This document shows, piece after piece, positions 42,872 through 50,853 of a stretch of DNA of 64,000 nucleotides; position 1 is the stretch's first letter; the number at the start of each line of letters is the position of its first letter. A model generated the notes under the pieces. That model was not told where the DNA came from and made no database searches. It saw only the letters and a list, made by a program, of their open reading frames with translations. The DNA is from Nocardia fusca NBRC 14340 (lineage in GTDB: Bacteria > Actinomycetota > Actinomycetes > Mycobacteriales > Mycobacteriaceae), in the NCBI RefSeq assembly GCF_001618425.1, contig NZ_BDCU01000042.1:1-64000 (forward strand). The letters are read 5' to 3'. A program made the position numbers and the translations under genes.

Positions 42872-42955
42872 GCGAGTGTAGATTCCACGATCGCCCGCAC
42901 CCATCAACATGCAGCCGGGGCCCGCCGTGACCCGGACCGGCAGGTCGAACCGGCG
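42872..42955 (+). pseudogene. Fragment of an IS5-family transposase (same group as at 132-1040)
   Basis: Translated, this stretch gives VDSTIARTHQHAAGARRDPD followed by RQVEPA. It is close to VDSTIARAHQHAAGARRDFA of the intact transposase at the left end of the window. Only about 28 codons remain, joined directly to a second, oppositely oriented transposase fragment. Confidence 0.7.
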
Positions 42956-43260
42956 CGGCTCCGAGCCGGTCGAGGATCTCCCGGTGCAGTGCGTCGAAGC
43001 CTCCGGAATCAGCCCACACCATGAACCGGCGATGCGCGGTCGGCACGCTCACCCCGAACGAGGGCGGCAGGTGCTGCCACGCTCACCCGCTGGTCAACAC
43101 GAACACCACTGCGGTGAACACTGCCCGCTCGCCAACCGGAACGGTCCCGCCGCCATGCCGCCTGGGCTGAACTCGGGTAGCAACGGTTTCACGATGTCCC
43201 ACAACACATCCGGGACCAGTCTCTGGGCAGAAGCCTGTCGACCACGGGTCACATCATGCC
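42956..43260 (-). pseudogene. N-terminal remnant of a second IS5-group transposase
   Basis: On the minus strand the frames read LVPDVLWDIVKPLLPEFSPG, then VFTAVVFVLTSG and SVPTAHRRFMVWADSGGFDA ending HREILDRLGA. This is the usual N-terminal third of a different IS5-type transposase, with frame breaks. No catalytic core follows. The two fragments abut head to head at about 42956, marking an old IS-in-IS or recombination event. Confidence 0.65.
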
Positions 43261-43517
43261 GGACAACGAATTACACCCACGTAAGACACCCCGTTATGCG
43301 TTGGGCCGCATCACTCTGGACGGCAGACCTGGTGTTCACGACCGACGTTGCGGTCGGCGGGATCGCACGCCGACATGAAACCTCGGTTACCTGCTGACCA
43401 TGCACACCGGTCCTGCGGTCTGAACGGATTCGACCGCACGGGTGCCCTGGTTTGCGGATGGCGCCTGTGCAATCGCTCGTCCCCGAGATATTCGCGCCCT
43501 CGGGAGGGTCACGCTGG

Positions 43518-43793
43518 TCAAGACGTCGGGCGGCCGTCCGTGATGTCGACCGCCGACGACTTCATCGCGGCCGTCAATTGTTTGGCCGCGTCCAGTAGTT
43601 CCACCCCGAGCAGTGTGCCGTCCGCCGCGAAATCCAGCGTTGCCACGGTCTCGCCGTCCTTGTTCTCGACCTGCAGCGTCGATGCGGCCCGGCGTGGCCC
43701 CGGCTCGCTGGATGCCATGGCGATATAGGCGGCGTTGGCCTGTCTGTCCCAGGTCAATTCCTTGACGTACGAGTGCTGCGGTTGCTCGGTCAC
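43518..43793 (-). CDS. DUF2283-family protein
   Basis: The 91-residue cytoplasmic protein has the DUF2283 pattern: ELTWDRQANAAYIAMASSEP, then TVATLDFAADGTLLGVELLD and AAKQLTAAM. Members are small proteins of unknown function, often near toxin-antitoxin or restriction genes. GTG 43793 (MTEQPQHSYVKE) was chosen because it gives the full domain plus a short leader. It is transcribed away from the secreted toxin-like genes to its right. A functional link to them is only positional. Confidence 0.75.
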   Translation of the reverse strand: MTEQPQHSYVKELTWDRQANAAYIAMASSEPGPRRAASTLQVENKDGETVATLDFAADGTLLGVELLDAAKQLTAAMKSSAVDITDGRPTS

Positions 43794-44136
43794 TGGTCGA
43801 TCCCCCTGGTCGGCCCCGGTCTTCGCGGTTCTTGTCACCGATAGGTTATCGAGGGCTGCTGCGCTTGTGCAACCAGTACGGACATGCTCTTTCGGCCCAG
43901 CCGGCTCGAGAGCCCGTTCTCGGTGGTGGAGTCGCGGATAGTGAGGTTGTGTCCGTACTTCCGGGCCACTGACACACCTCTGCCAAGTGGGTGCCAAGAC
44001 TGTTGTCGAGCAATGTGTGCAGAGCACGATGCGTGCATGATTCAGAGGTCCGTCGAAGCGATCCGCAATGGATCGGGGCGCATGGAATACGCGCGAGGTG
44101 TACATACCTCGGCGTGGACAACTGGGAGGGAAAGAA
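43794..44136. other. Intergenic region between divergent genes
   Basis: No gene is supported. It must hold promoters for the leftward DUF2283 gene and the rightward secreted DUF4258 gene; GGGAGGGAAAG just before 44137 is the ribosome site of the latter. Confidence 0.45.
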
Positions 44137-44523
44137 ATGAACTCGTTCACCCGCGCCGCTGCGAAACTGCTGGCGTTCTCCGCAATTCTCCTCTCCGCGG
44201 CGCCGGTCGCGGCCGCGGTTGCGGACAGTCCCGCGGTCCTCGGTGCGAACTCGACTTCCGTGGTGGCCACCGCGGCGACGGCGAGCACTCTGAGCGATAC
44301 CGGATTCCAGGCAGTGCGGGGAAGGCCGAACTACATCGCCGGATACACCCAGCACGCGCTGGACCGGATGGCGGAGCGGCGGATCAGCAAGGATCAGGTC
44401 GAGTCGGTCATCGCCAGCCACAACAACGGCGTATGGCAGCCGGAGCACCGGACGTGGAAGGTGTGCTGGGGCGGCACCTGTGTGGCCATCAACGACGCGG
44501 CCGAGATCGTGACGGTCTTCTGA
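44137..44523 (+). CDS. Secreted DUF4258-domain protein, probable toxin
   Basis: The 128-residue precursor has a Sec signal peptide (MNSFTRAAAKLLAFSAILLS, cleavage near AAVADS). Its C-terminal DUF4258 domain has the pattern YTQHALDRMAERRISKDQVE ... SVIASHNNGVW ... VCWGGTCVAINDAAEIVTVF. DUF4258 belongs to the BECR-like small RNase folds used as C-terminal toxins in polymorphic systems. Here it is a stand-alone secreted domain. GGGAGGGAAAG precedes ATG 44137. No obvious immunity gene follows directly; the next gene is another secreted toxin-like protein. RNase activity is inferred from family. Confidence 0.75.
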   Translation: MNSFTRAAAKLLAFSAILLSAAPVAAAVADSPAVLGANSTSVVATAATASTLSDTGFQAVRGRPNYIAGYTQHALDRMAERRISKDQVESVIASHNNGVWQPEHRTWKVCWGGTCVAINDAAEIVTVF

Positions 44524-44688
44524 TCGAAATGGACACAGCCGAACCTCGCGGCTGGTGGCGGCCCGCTCGGTGTCGGCCGACGGGGTGGATCGACCGGTCA
44601 TTCCGTTGATCACTTTTGCACCGTTCGGTGATCCATATCGGGGACTACCGAATGCCGCCCAGGTGCCGTAAACGTCAGGAATCAGAAC

Positions 44689-45099
44689 ATGAACTTTGTC
44701 AATAGGTCGTTCGCTGCGGGCGCACTGATCGTCGCCCTGCTGCCTTTGGCTGGAGTCGCCGGCGCGCAGGTCCCGATGGCGATCCCGGCCACGCCGCCGG
44801 CGACTGTCGGGTTGGAATTCGGCCCCGTCGAGCCGCACTTCGAAACTGTCGGGGGAAAGCGCTTCTCCGACGGAGAGGATCGTGCTGCCGCACAGGCCCT
44901 GGGTTTCAACGAGGCATTCGTGGGCCGTAGCCACGGATGTATCATCTTCAAGCACAAGAAGAAAAACCTCTACATCACACAGGATGTGGACGGGCACAAC
45001 GGCGGTCGGTGGAAGATAGCCGATGCGGCCGCCAAGCTCGGGAAGAAGGAAACCAGAATGGGTACCTACGACGAGCACCTCAACCGGGTCGGGGACTAG
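44689..45099 (+). CDS. Secreted toxin-like protein (DVDGHNGG/GTYD-type C-terminal domain)
   Basis: The 136-residue precursor has signal peptide MNFVNRSFAAGALIVALLPL ending near GAQ. The C-terminal domain reads NLYITQDVDGHNGGRWKIAD followed by KLGKKETRMGTYDEHLNRVG and ends with GD. This signature recurs at the very C-terminus of many polymorphic toxins (possibly the Ntox21-type family; I am unsure of the name). AGGA precedes ATG 44689. Two paralogous small genes follow directly and are the natural candidates for immunity. The domain appears complete. Confidence 0.72.
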   Translation: MNFVNRSFAAGALIVALLPLAGVAGAQVPMAIPATPPATVGLEFGPVEPHFETVGGKRFSDGEDRAAAQALGFNEAFVGRSHGCIIFKHKKKNLYITQDVDGHNGGRWKIADAAAKLGKKETRMGTYDEHLNRVGD

Positions 45100-45101
45100 C
45101 G

Positions 45102-45482
45102 TTGGACGATGCGGGCAGCGGTACGTCGAATGCGGACCCGGTTGTGCAGTGGCAGATCCGCTTCGATCCCGGGTTGAGTGAAGAGCAGGTGGCGAGGATC
45201 GCCGAATTCGCTCTCGCGGAAGGGATCGTGGACTCGGAGGGTGCGGCTGCGGTACGGGTCGGACAGGATCCTCGCTACTGGTTCTCCGGTGTCCTGGACC
45301 GTGCCTCCGCTGCCCGTCATCGTGACGCCGTCCAGAAGGCGCTGGACGGTCGTCCTCTGGACGAACAGGATTCGAACCTGGTTCGCGGCTGCATCGAACG
45401 ATTCGACGAGTGGCTGGTGAGCGTCGCATACGCGCGCAGCGAAATCTATGACAGCGATAGCGATTTCTTCGACTTCGATTGA
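45102..45482 (+). CDS. Putative immunity protein, copy 1
   Basis: The 126-residue acidic cytoplasmic protein contains VVQWQIRFDPGLSEEQVARI, AEFALAEGIVDSEGA and DGRPLDEQDSNLVRGCIERF, ending in an Asp-rich tail. It is homologous to the next gene. The start is probably TTG 45102, two bases after the toxin stop, with GGTCGGGGA as weak ribosome site; translation is likely coupled. No named family is recognised. The immunity role is inferred from tandem position behind a secreted toxin-like gene. Confidence 0.6.
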   Translation: MDDAGSGTSNADPVVQWQIRFDPGLSEEQVARIAEFALAEGIVDSEGAAAVRVGQDPRYWFSGVLDRASAARHRDAVQKALDGRPLDEQDSNLVRGCIERFDEWLVSVAYARSEIYDSDSDFFDFD

Positions 45483-45838
45483 CAGGTGAGGAGCGGTGGG
45501 AATTGAGTTACCCCGTGTCGAATGGGTGGCAGCTAATATTCCCGGACGGCTTGATTGAATCGCAGGTCGTGCGTATCGCTGAATTCGCGGTGCGTGAGGG
45601 TATCGCGGCTTCCTCGGAAGGTGTGAATACCCGGCGCGATTTCCTCTATTCCTACGACCGAGCCACCGTCGAACTGTACCGCCACGTGTTGCAAAAGGTG
45701 CTCGACGGTAGAGAGCTGACATCTGCCGATCGCATGACGTTGACGGATTACGTGGACGAACTCGAGCGCTGGACACAGCCTTCCGACGGCAGTCCGAGCG
45801 TATCGGGCGACCCGGGCAAAGCGCCGGGCGCGGACTGA
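45479..45838 (+). CDS. Putative immunity protein, copy 2
   Basis: The 119-residue paralogue of the preceding gene contains SNGWQLIFPDGLIESQVVRI, AEFAVREGIAASSEG and VLQKVLDGRELTSADRMTLT, then ERW. Only the core is shared (W-Q-[IL]-x-F-x-x-G-L, R-I-A-E-F-A, DGR-L). TTG 45479 overlaps the previous stop by four bases (TTGA); an in-frame GTG lies slightly downstream. Tandem diverged immunity copies are common where toxin variants circulate. Confidence 0.6.
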   Translation: MTGEERWELSYPVSNGWQLIFPDGLIESQVVRIAEFAVREGIAASSEGVNTRRDFLYSYDRATVELYRHVLQKVLDGRELTSADRMTLTDYVDELERWTQPSDGSPSVSGDPGKAPGAD

Positions 45839-45994
45839 CGGCGGTGGGCTCCCGATTCGGGTGGAGCCGGCGGCCGCTGCGCTACATCGCTCGGGATCAC
45901 CGTCCCGATAGCGAACGAAAGGATCATCGGTGGTTCTACCGATGCGTAAAGGGACGAGCCACGAGGAATTCTCCGGAATTGTAGAGGAAAAGGC

Positions 45995-47275
45995 GTGGCC
46001 CCGTCGACCCGGGTAGTGTTCCGCTTCTGCTTCGTATATCTGGGCCTGTACTGCCTGTGCACTCAGGTGATCACGGTGTTCGGTGGGGTACTCACCGGTC
46101 CCACCTCGGATCTGAGCGGTGCCCGATTCCTGCGCCCGCTCGTCGATCGGGTGGCCGCCGACGTGTTCGGTGTCGCCGGTCCGCTCGTGCATGCCGCTAC
46201 CGCCAGTAGCGACCGGCGCTCGGACTGGGTCCTGGTCTTCGTGCTCATGATGATCGCCACCGCGGTGACGGTGATCTGGTCGGTATCGGCACGAGGGCGG
46301 ACGAGTCACCCCGCGCTGTTCACCTGGTTCCGGCTGCTTCTTCGATTCGCGCTGGCGGGTCAACTGTTGTTGTACGGGGTGGCCAAGATCGTTTTGGCGC
46401 AGATGCCGTCACCGCCGCTCAGCACATTGATGACACCGTTCGGTGAACTGACCCCGATGGGGGTGCTCTGGTCATCGGTCGGCGCCTCTCCCGCCTATGA
46501 AGTGGTGGTCGGCTGTACCGAGACGATCGGCGGAATCCTGCTGCTCGTACCCGCGACGGCCGCACTCGGAGCCCTCGTGAGCTCTGTGGCGCTGACCCAG
46601 GTCTTCGTGTTGAACATGACCTACGACGTACCGGTCAAGATCATGTCCTGTCACCTCCTGGCGATCGGCGTCTTCCTTCTGGCTCCCGATCTGCGTCGAC
46701 TGGCTGATGTGCTGCTGTCGCTACGCGTTGTGGAACCGGTTCGCCGAGCGCCGATCTTCGGGAGTAGGCGCGCGAATGCCTGCGTCGTGGTCGCCCAGAT
46801 CGCGCTGGCTCTCTGGATCGCGATTCCGATCGTCCAATCCGGTGTCGATTCTCGCGATACGCACGGCGATACCCGCGACAAACCCGCGCTTTACGGCATG
46901 TGGGAGGTGGAGAGTTTCTCCGCCGATGGTCGTATGGTTCCGTTGTCGGTCACCGAGGACAAGCTGTGGCGGCGGGTGTTCTTCGAGTACGCCGGTGAGA
47001 TGAAATACCAGCGGATGGATGACGCGTTCGGCATCTATCTGGCCGCGGTGGATATGGATTCCCACACGATCGACCTGCGGCGGTACGGAAACAGCGGGCA
47101 GAGTTCGACACTCGCTTTCGGCCTCTTGGACGGTGACCGGCTCCGAATGTCCGGTGTACTGGAGGGACAGGAGGTAACCATCGCGCTACGGAAGTCCGAC
47201 ACGTCGGGTCTGCCCCTGAAAGGGCGCGGCTTCCACTGGGTGCAAGACTATCCATATAATCCGGACAGTCGCTGA
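45995..47275 (+). CDS. DoxX-like membrane protein with C-terminal soluble domain
   Basis: The 426-residue protein has about seven hydrophobic segments in its first 290 residues (VVFRFCFVYLGLYCLCTQVI, WVLVFVLMMIATAVTVIW, LLLRFALAGQLLLYGVAKIV, ETIGGILLLVPATAALGALV, HLLAIGVFLLAPDLRRLADV, ACVVVAQIALALWIAIPIV). The helical core resembles DoxX/DoxD-like quinol-associated proteins. Residues about 300-420 form an extracytoplasmic domain (YGMWEVESFSADGRMVPLSV; FHWVQDYPYNPD). GTG 45995 follows GAGGAAAAGG. Function unknown; it may be unrelated to the toxin genes before it. Confidence 0.7.
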   Translation: MAPSTRVVFRFCFVYLGLYCLCTQVITVFGGVLTGPTSDLSGARFLRPLVDRVAADVFGVAGPLVHAATASSDRRSDWVLVFVLMMIATAVTVIWSVSARGRTSHPALFTWFRLLLRFALAGQLLLYGVAKIVLAQMPSPPLSTLMTPFGELTPMGVLWSSVGASPAYEVVVGCTETIGGILLLVPATAALGALVSSVALTQVFVLNMTYDVPVKIMSCHLLAIGVFLLAPDLRRLADVLLSLRVVEPVRRAPIFGSRRANACVVVAQIALALWIAIPIVQSGVDSRDTHGDTRDKPALYGMWEVESFSADGRMVPLSVTEDKLWRRVFFEYAGEMKYQRMDDAFGIYLAAVDMDSHTIDLRRYGNSGQSSTLAFGLLDGDRLRMSGVLEGQEVTIALRKSDTSGLPLKGRGFHWVQDYPYNPDSR

Positions 47276-47303
47276 CCGGCGGTGGCCGGGGCCGGCGGTT
47301 CGC

Positions 47304-48218
47304 TCAGGCCCTCCGTATCCACTGCGGTGCGCCGGCACCGCGGTTGGCGCCCTTCTCGATGAAGACCATGTTGTGGTAAAAGTGCAGCCCTTTGATCTGT
47401 GCGTCGGTCTCGCTGTCGGTTCTGCTGTCCGTCTCGGCGTAATTCAAACCGTCGATCAGCGTTTTGACGAAGTCGATCGCCGTCGACGACCTCGTGTGAT
47501 CACCGGAGTTCTCGGCGAAGCCGGGCCAATAGGATGTCTGCAGATCTTCGATCACATACCAGCCGCCGTCGCGGAGAGCCGGGAACAACGCCTGGAACGA
47601 TGTGATGATATGGGAGCCCAGATGGCTCCCATCATCGATGACGATATCCAGCGGGCCCGTGGTCCGCACGATTTCGGCGAGGTCGGCAGGTACGGACTGG
47701 TCGCCGCGCAGTACGGTCATCCGCTGTCCGGACAGCGCTGTCTTGTCGACGATATCCACGCCGAACACTGTGGCCCGGCAGAAGTAGTCCCGCCACATGC
47801 GCAACGATTCGCCGCCGCGCCGGGGATCGGAGTAGCCGCCGACTCCGATCTCGAGCACAGTGAGCGGTCGGTCACGGATCGCTTCGAAATGGCCTTCGTA
47901 GTGCTGCGTGTACTGGTGCAGGCCCCATTTGTCCGAGCCGTGCGCGACGCACAGTTCACCCAGTCCGAGTGCGTATGGGCGGTCGATCGAGTCCAGGATC
48001 CTGCGAACCGTATCGAATAGCGGCAACGAGACGCCGAAGACGGCGTCGGTATCGCGCCAGTTGATCGAACGAGTCGCGGCGGCGGCGGTGCCGCGCGGTC
48101 CGAACAGGCTCGCGACCACCTCCGCCAGCCGGCCCGAGCCCCCGCCACACGCCGTCAGCAACACGACGCCGGCGCAGGCGAGGCCGATCGGCAGCGCGGT
48201 CGAATTTCTCGCGATCAT
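47304..48218 (-). CDS. Class I SAM-dependent methyltransferase with lipobox-like N-terminus
   Basis: The 304-residue protein has a Rossmann methyltransferase core: VLEIGVGGYSDP (SAM-binding motif I), FGVDIVDK (motif II), LDIVIDDGSHLGSHIITSFQ and GGWYVIEDLQTSYW. This pattern is typical of CmcI/macrocin-O-methyltransferase-like enzymes acting on saccharides or antibiotics. From ATG 48218 it begins MIARNSTALPIGLACAGVVL followed by LTACGG, which looks like a lipoprotein signal with lipobox; this is unusual for a SAM enzyme and may be an artefact of the upstream junction. CAGGAACG precedes the ATG. The frame is open into the truncated recombinase upstream. Confidence 0.78.
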   Translation of the reverse strand: MIARNSTALPIGLACAGVVLLTACGGGSGRLAEVVASLFGPRGTAAAATRSINWRDTDAVFGVSLPLFDTVRRILDSIDRPYALGLGELCVAHGSDKWGLHQYTQHYEGHFEAIRDRPLTVLEIGVGGYSDPRRGGESLRMWRDYFCRATVFGVDIVDKTALSGQRMTVLRGDQSVPADLAEIVRTTGPLDIVIDDGSHLGSHIITSFQALFPALRDGGWYVIEDLQTSYWPGFAENSGDHTRSSTAIDFVKTLIDGLNYAETDSRTDSETDAQIKGLHFYHNMVFIEKGANRGAGAPQWIRRA

Positions 48219-49736
48219 CGTTCCTGAGATAGACCCGCGCTGTATCGGTTGGTATCGAATCTGTACTTCCAGGGCTTTGTACAGTTCCATCTTGTCCATC
48301 GGGTCGCCCGCATCGAGTCGGGCGCGGATATCGCCGTGTGAATCGATGATCCCGCTGAGTTCGCGCGCGGTGACCTGGACCGGCCTCGGTGTGGTGTCCA
48401 GCTCGACCTGAGCGGCAGCTCTCTCCGCCTGTGCCGCGTTCATCGCTGCGACCAGGCTGCTGGGGTCGATGCCGGCCTCGATCGCTCGGGTGTACCGCTC
48501 CAGCTTCTGGTTCGCATCCGCGAGCCGTGCCTTGATGATGCTGCGCCGGATATCGCTGTCGTCGGCGTTGTACGCTTCGAGCAGGAATTCCAGGGTCTGT
48601 GTCCGCTGATGCTTGCTGAACAGATCGGCAAGCCATCTGGTCAAGGGGTCGGCAAGAGTCAGTTCGCGCAGGTTCACGGTCTTGGGATGCTCGGCCAAGA
48701 CGGGACTGCCGGGCGCGAGGGTTTTCGAGTGGCACCGGTAGTAAACACCGCTGCGGATGACACCGGCCTGCATTTCCCGGCCACAGATATCGCAGGTGAT
48801 CAGCCCCCGCAGCAGGTAAGGGCGTGTCGTGATCCTGGACCGGGTGTTCCGTGCGCGATCACGATTGCTGGCTCCGGCCCGGCTGCGCCGGATCAAGTGG
48901 GCTTCGGTGAAGGTCTCGACCGACACGACGGGCGGGTGTGCGGGTTTCTTCGAGCGGATCACCCGATCGGCTGTCGTTCGGACGAATCGGATGGCGTAGC
49001 CGGCCGCGACGTCGTCGGGGTCGATCAGTTCCTCTTTCTTGGCCCAGCGGCCGAAGACCGCGTATCCGGTGTAGCGAGGGTTCTGCAGGATCGCGGCCAC
49101 AGTGGAGGCCTGCCACCCGTCGCCGGAGCGGTGCCGGTCCTGGCCTGGGCGGTGCGCGCTGGGGCACGGAATGCCGTCGCGGTTTAGCCGCGTGGCGACC
49201 GCCTTGTCGCCCTGGCCCTCGATGTACTCCCGGAATACCCGCTGCACTACGGGTGCCGCCTCCACGTCCAAGGACAGAATGCGCAGACACAGACCATCGG
49301 CGGCGCGGTTCGGGTTCGGATGCGGCGGCCCATCGACGACGACATACCCATAAGGTGCGCGGCCGCCCTGATGCCGGCCCTCGTTCAGAACTTGGGCGTC
49401 CATGCTGGCGCGGGTGCGCTGCTGCACATGCTGGCGTTCGGACTCGCTGAGCCCACCGAGCATGGACATCATCATCGTGTGCGTGGCATTGCGAGCGTTG
49501 TACATCCCGCCGAGCTCGGGAACCCACACTTCGACGTCATAGGCGTGGACACGGGGCGCGATCAGGGAGAACTGGTTGCCGAACCAGCACCGGGTACCCT
49601 CCCCGACCACGATGGCCGACCAGCCACGGTCCGGCCGCTTCAGATCGGCCAGTAGCCGGGACGCCTCCGGCCGGCGGTCCCAAGGCACCGAACGGGACTG
49701 TCCGACATCGAAATACGTTTGTGGAGCGGTGATCAT
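48219..49736 (-). pseudogene. Large serine recombinase, truncated at both ends
   Basis: About 506 codons encode the middle of a large serine integrase/recombinase. They cover the end of the resolvase domain (YFDVGQSRSVPWDRRPEASR, SMLGGLSESERQHVQQRTRA), the recombinase domain (ILQNPRYTGYAVFGRWAKKE) and the zinc ribbon LLRGLITCDICGREMQAGV ... YYRCH. The coiled coil follows (LADANQKLERYTRAIEAGID). The N-terminal Y-x-R-x-S catalytic segment is missing, cut at about 49740 by the IS3 element. At the other end the frame runs in phase into the methyltransferase. It is probably the integrase of a former mobile element. Confidence 0.82.
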
Positions 49737-49909
49737 GAGATAACTGGAACTGCTGAGGGAGGGTCAGTGCTTCGAGCCCCCTTAGCTCCACCCAAAACAA
49801 CTGGTCAGGTCCGGTTAATACCGGGCCTGATCTATTTCTATGTGAACCCCATGCTTGAACCGTCACGGGTTGGGGGCCGCTTCCGTCGTAGAGGAAGATG
49901 GTCACCATC

Positions 49910-50236
49910 ATGTCGAAGCGTTACCCGCCCGAGGTTCGTGAGAAAGCCGTTCGCCTGGCTCTGGAACGGCTCGATGAGTACGGATCCGCCTATGCCGCTG
50001 CCCGTGTGATCGGGCCGCTGGTCGATGTTCATCACGAGACGTTGCGGTTGTGGATCAAGAAAGCTCTTGCCGCGGGTTCACGGCCAGGTGATTCGGTAGC
50101 GCCGGGTCTGTCCTCGGCTGAGCGCGACGAGTTGGCGCGGCTGCGGAAAGAGAATCGGGAACTCAAGCAAACCAACGAGATCCTGAAGCTGGCTTCGAGT
50201 TTTTTCGCGCGGGAACTCGACCCGCGACACCGCTGA
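49910..50236 (+). CDS. IS3-family transposase OrfA
   Basis: The 108-residue protein is the HTH and leucine-zipper subunit of an IS3-type transposase: MSKRYPPEVREKAVRLALER, HHETLRLWIKKA, then coiled coil LRKENRELKQTNEILKLASS and FFARELDPR. ATG 49910 gives the normal family start; ATG 49898 is in frame but too close to GAGGAAG. OrfB lies in the -1 frame, so OrfAB would be made by programmed frameshifting near 50225. It is intact, but its OrfB partner is destroyed. Confidence 0.85.
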   Translation: MSKRYPPEVREKAVRLALERLDEYGSAYAAARVIGPLVDVHHETLRLWIKKALAAGSRPGDSVAPGLSSAERDELARLRKENRELKQTNEILKLASSFFARELDPRHR

Positions 50237-50853
50237 TCGTCGGGTTCATCGACGAATACCGCCAGGTCTATGGCGTCGAGTCGATCTGCCGCGCACTATC
50301 GGCGCACGGCGTGCAGATCGCGCCCAGGACCTACCGCAAGGCCCGCCACCGGCCGGCCTCCGACCGTGACATCACCGACGCGCAGGTCGAGAACGCCCTG
50401 CGGGATCTGCAGAACACACCCGAAGCGATGTACGGCCGCCGCAAAATGACCCGCTACCTGCGACGCCAGGGCTATGAGGTGGCATTCTGCACGGTCGACC
50501 GGTTGATGAGGGAGCTGAGTCTGAACGGGGTGGCCAGAGGCCGCAGGCATCGGACCACGATTCCCGGCAAGGACGGGATACGCGCTGGTGACAGACTCAA
50601 CCGGGACTTCACCGCTGCCGCGCCGAACCAGGTGTGGGTCGCCGATTTCACCTATGTCTCGACCTGGACCGGATGGGCGGATGTGGCGTTCGTGTTCGAC
50701 GCCTACTCCCGCGCGATCGTCGGCTGGACCGCGGCGAGTTCGAAGACGACCGCCCTGGTCACCAAGGCACTCAATATGGCTGTCTGGCGGCGCGACCACT
50801 ACGGTCATCCGATCGAGCCCGGCCTCATATTCCACACAGACGCCGGGTCGCAA
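50228..50853 (+). pseudogene. IS3-family transposase OrfB, 5' part
   Basis: The frame reads LIVGFIDEYRQVYGVESICR, the HTH_21 region GRRKMTRYLRRQGYEVAFCT, and the DDE integrase core with first Asp VWVADFTYVSTWTGWADVAF and second Asp FHTDAGSQ. The IS30 element begins directly after the codons for GSQ at about 50853. The catalytic Glu is in the downstream fragment. The gene is inactive. Confidence 0.85.
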
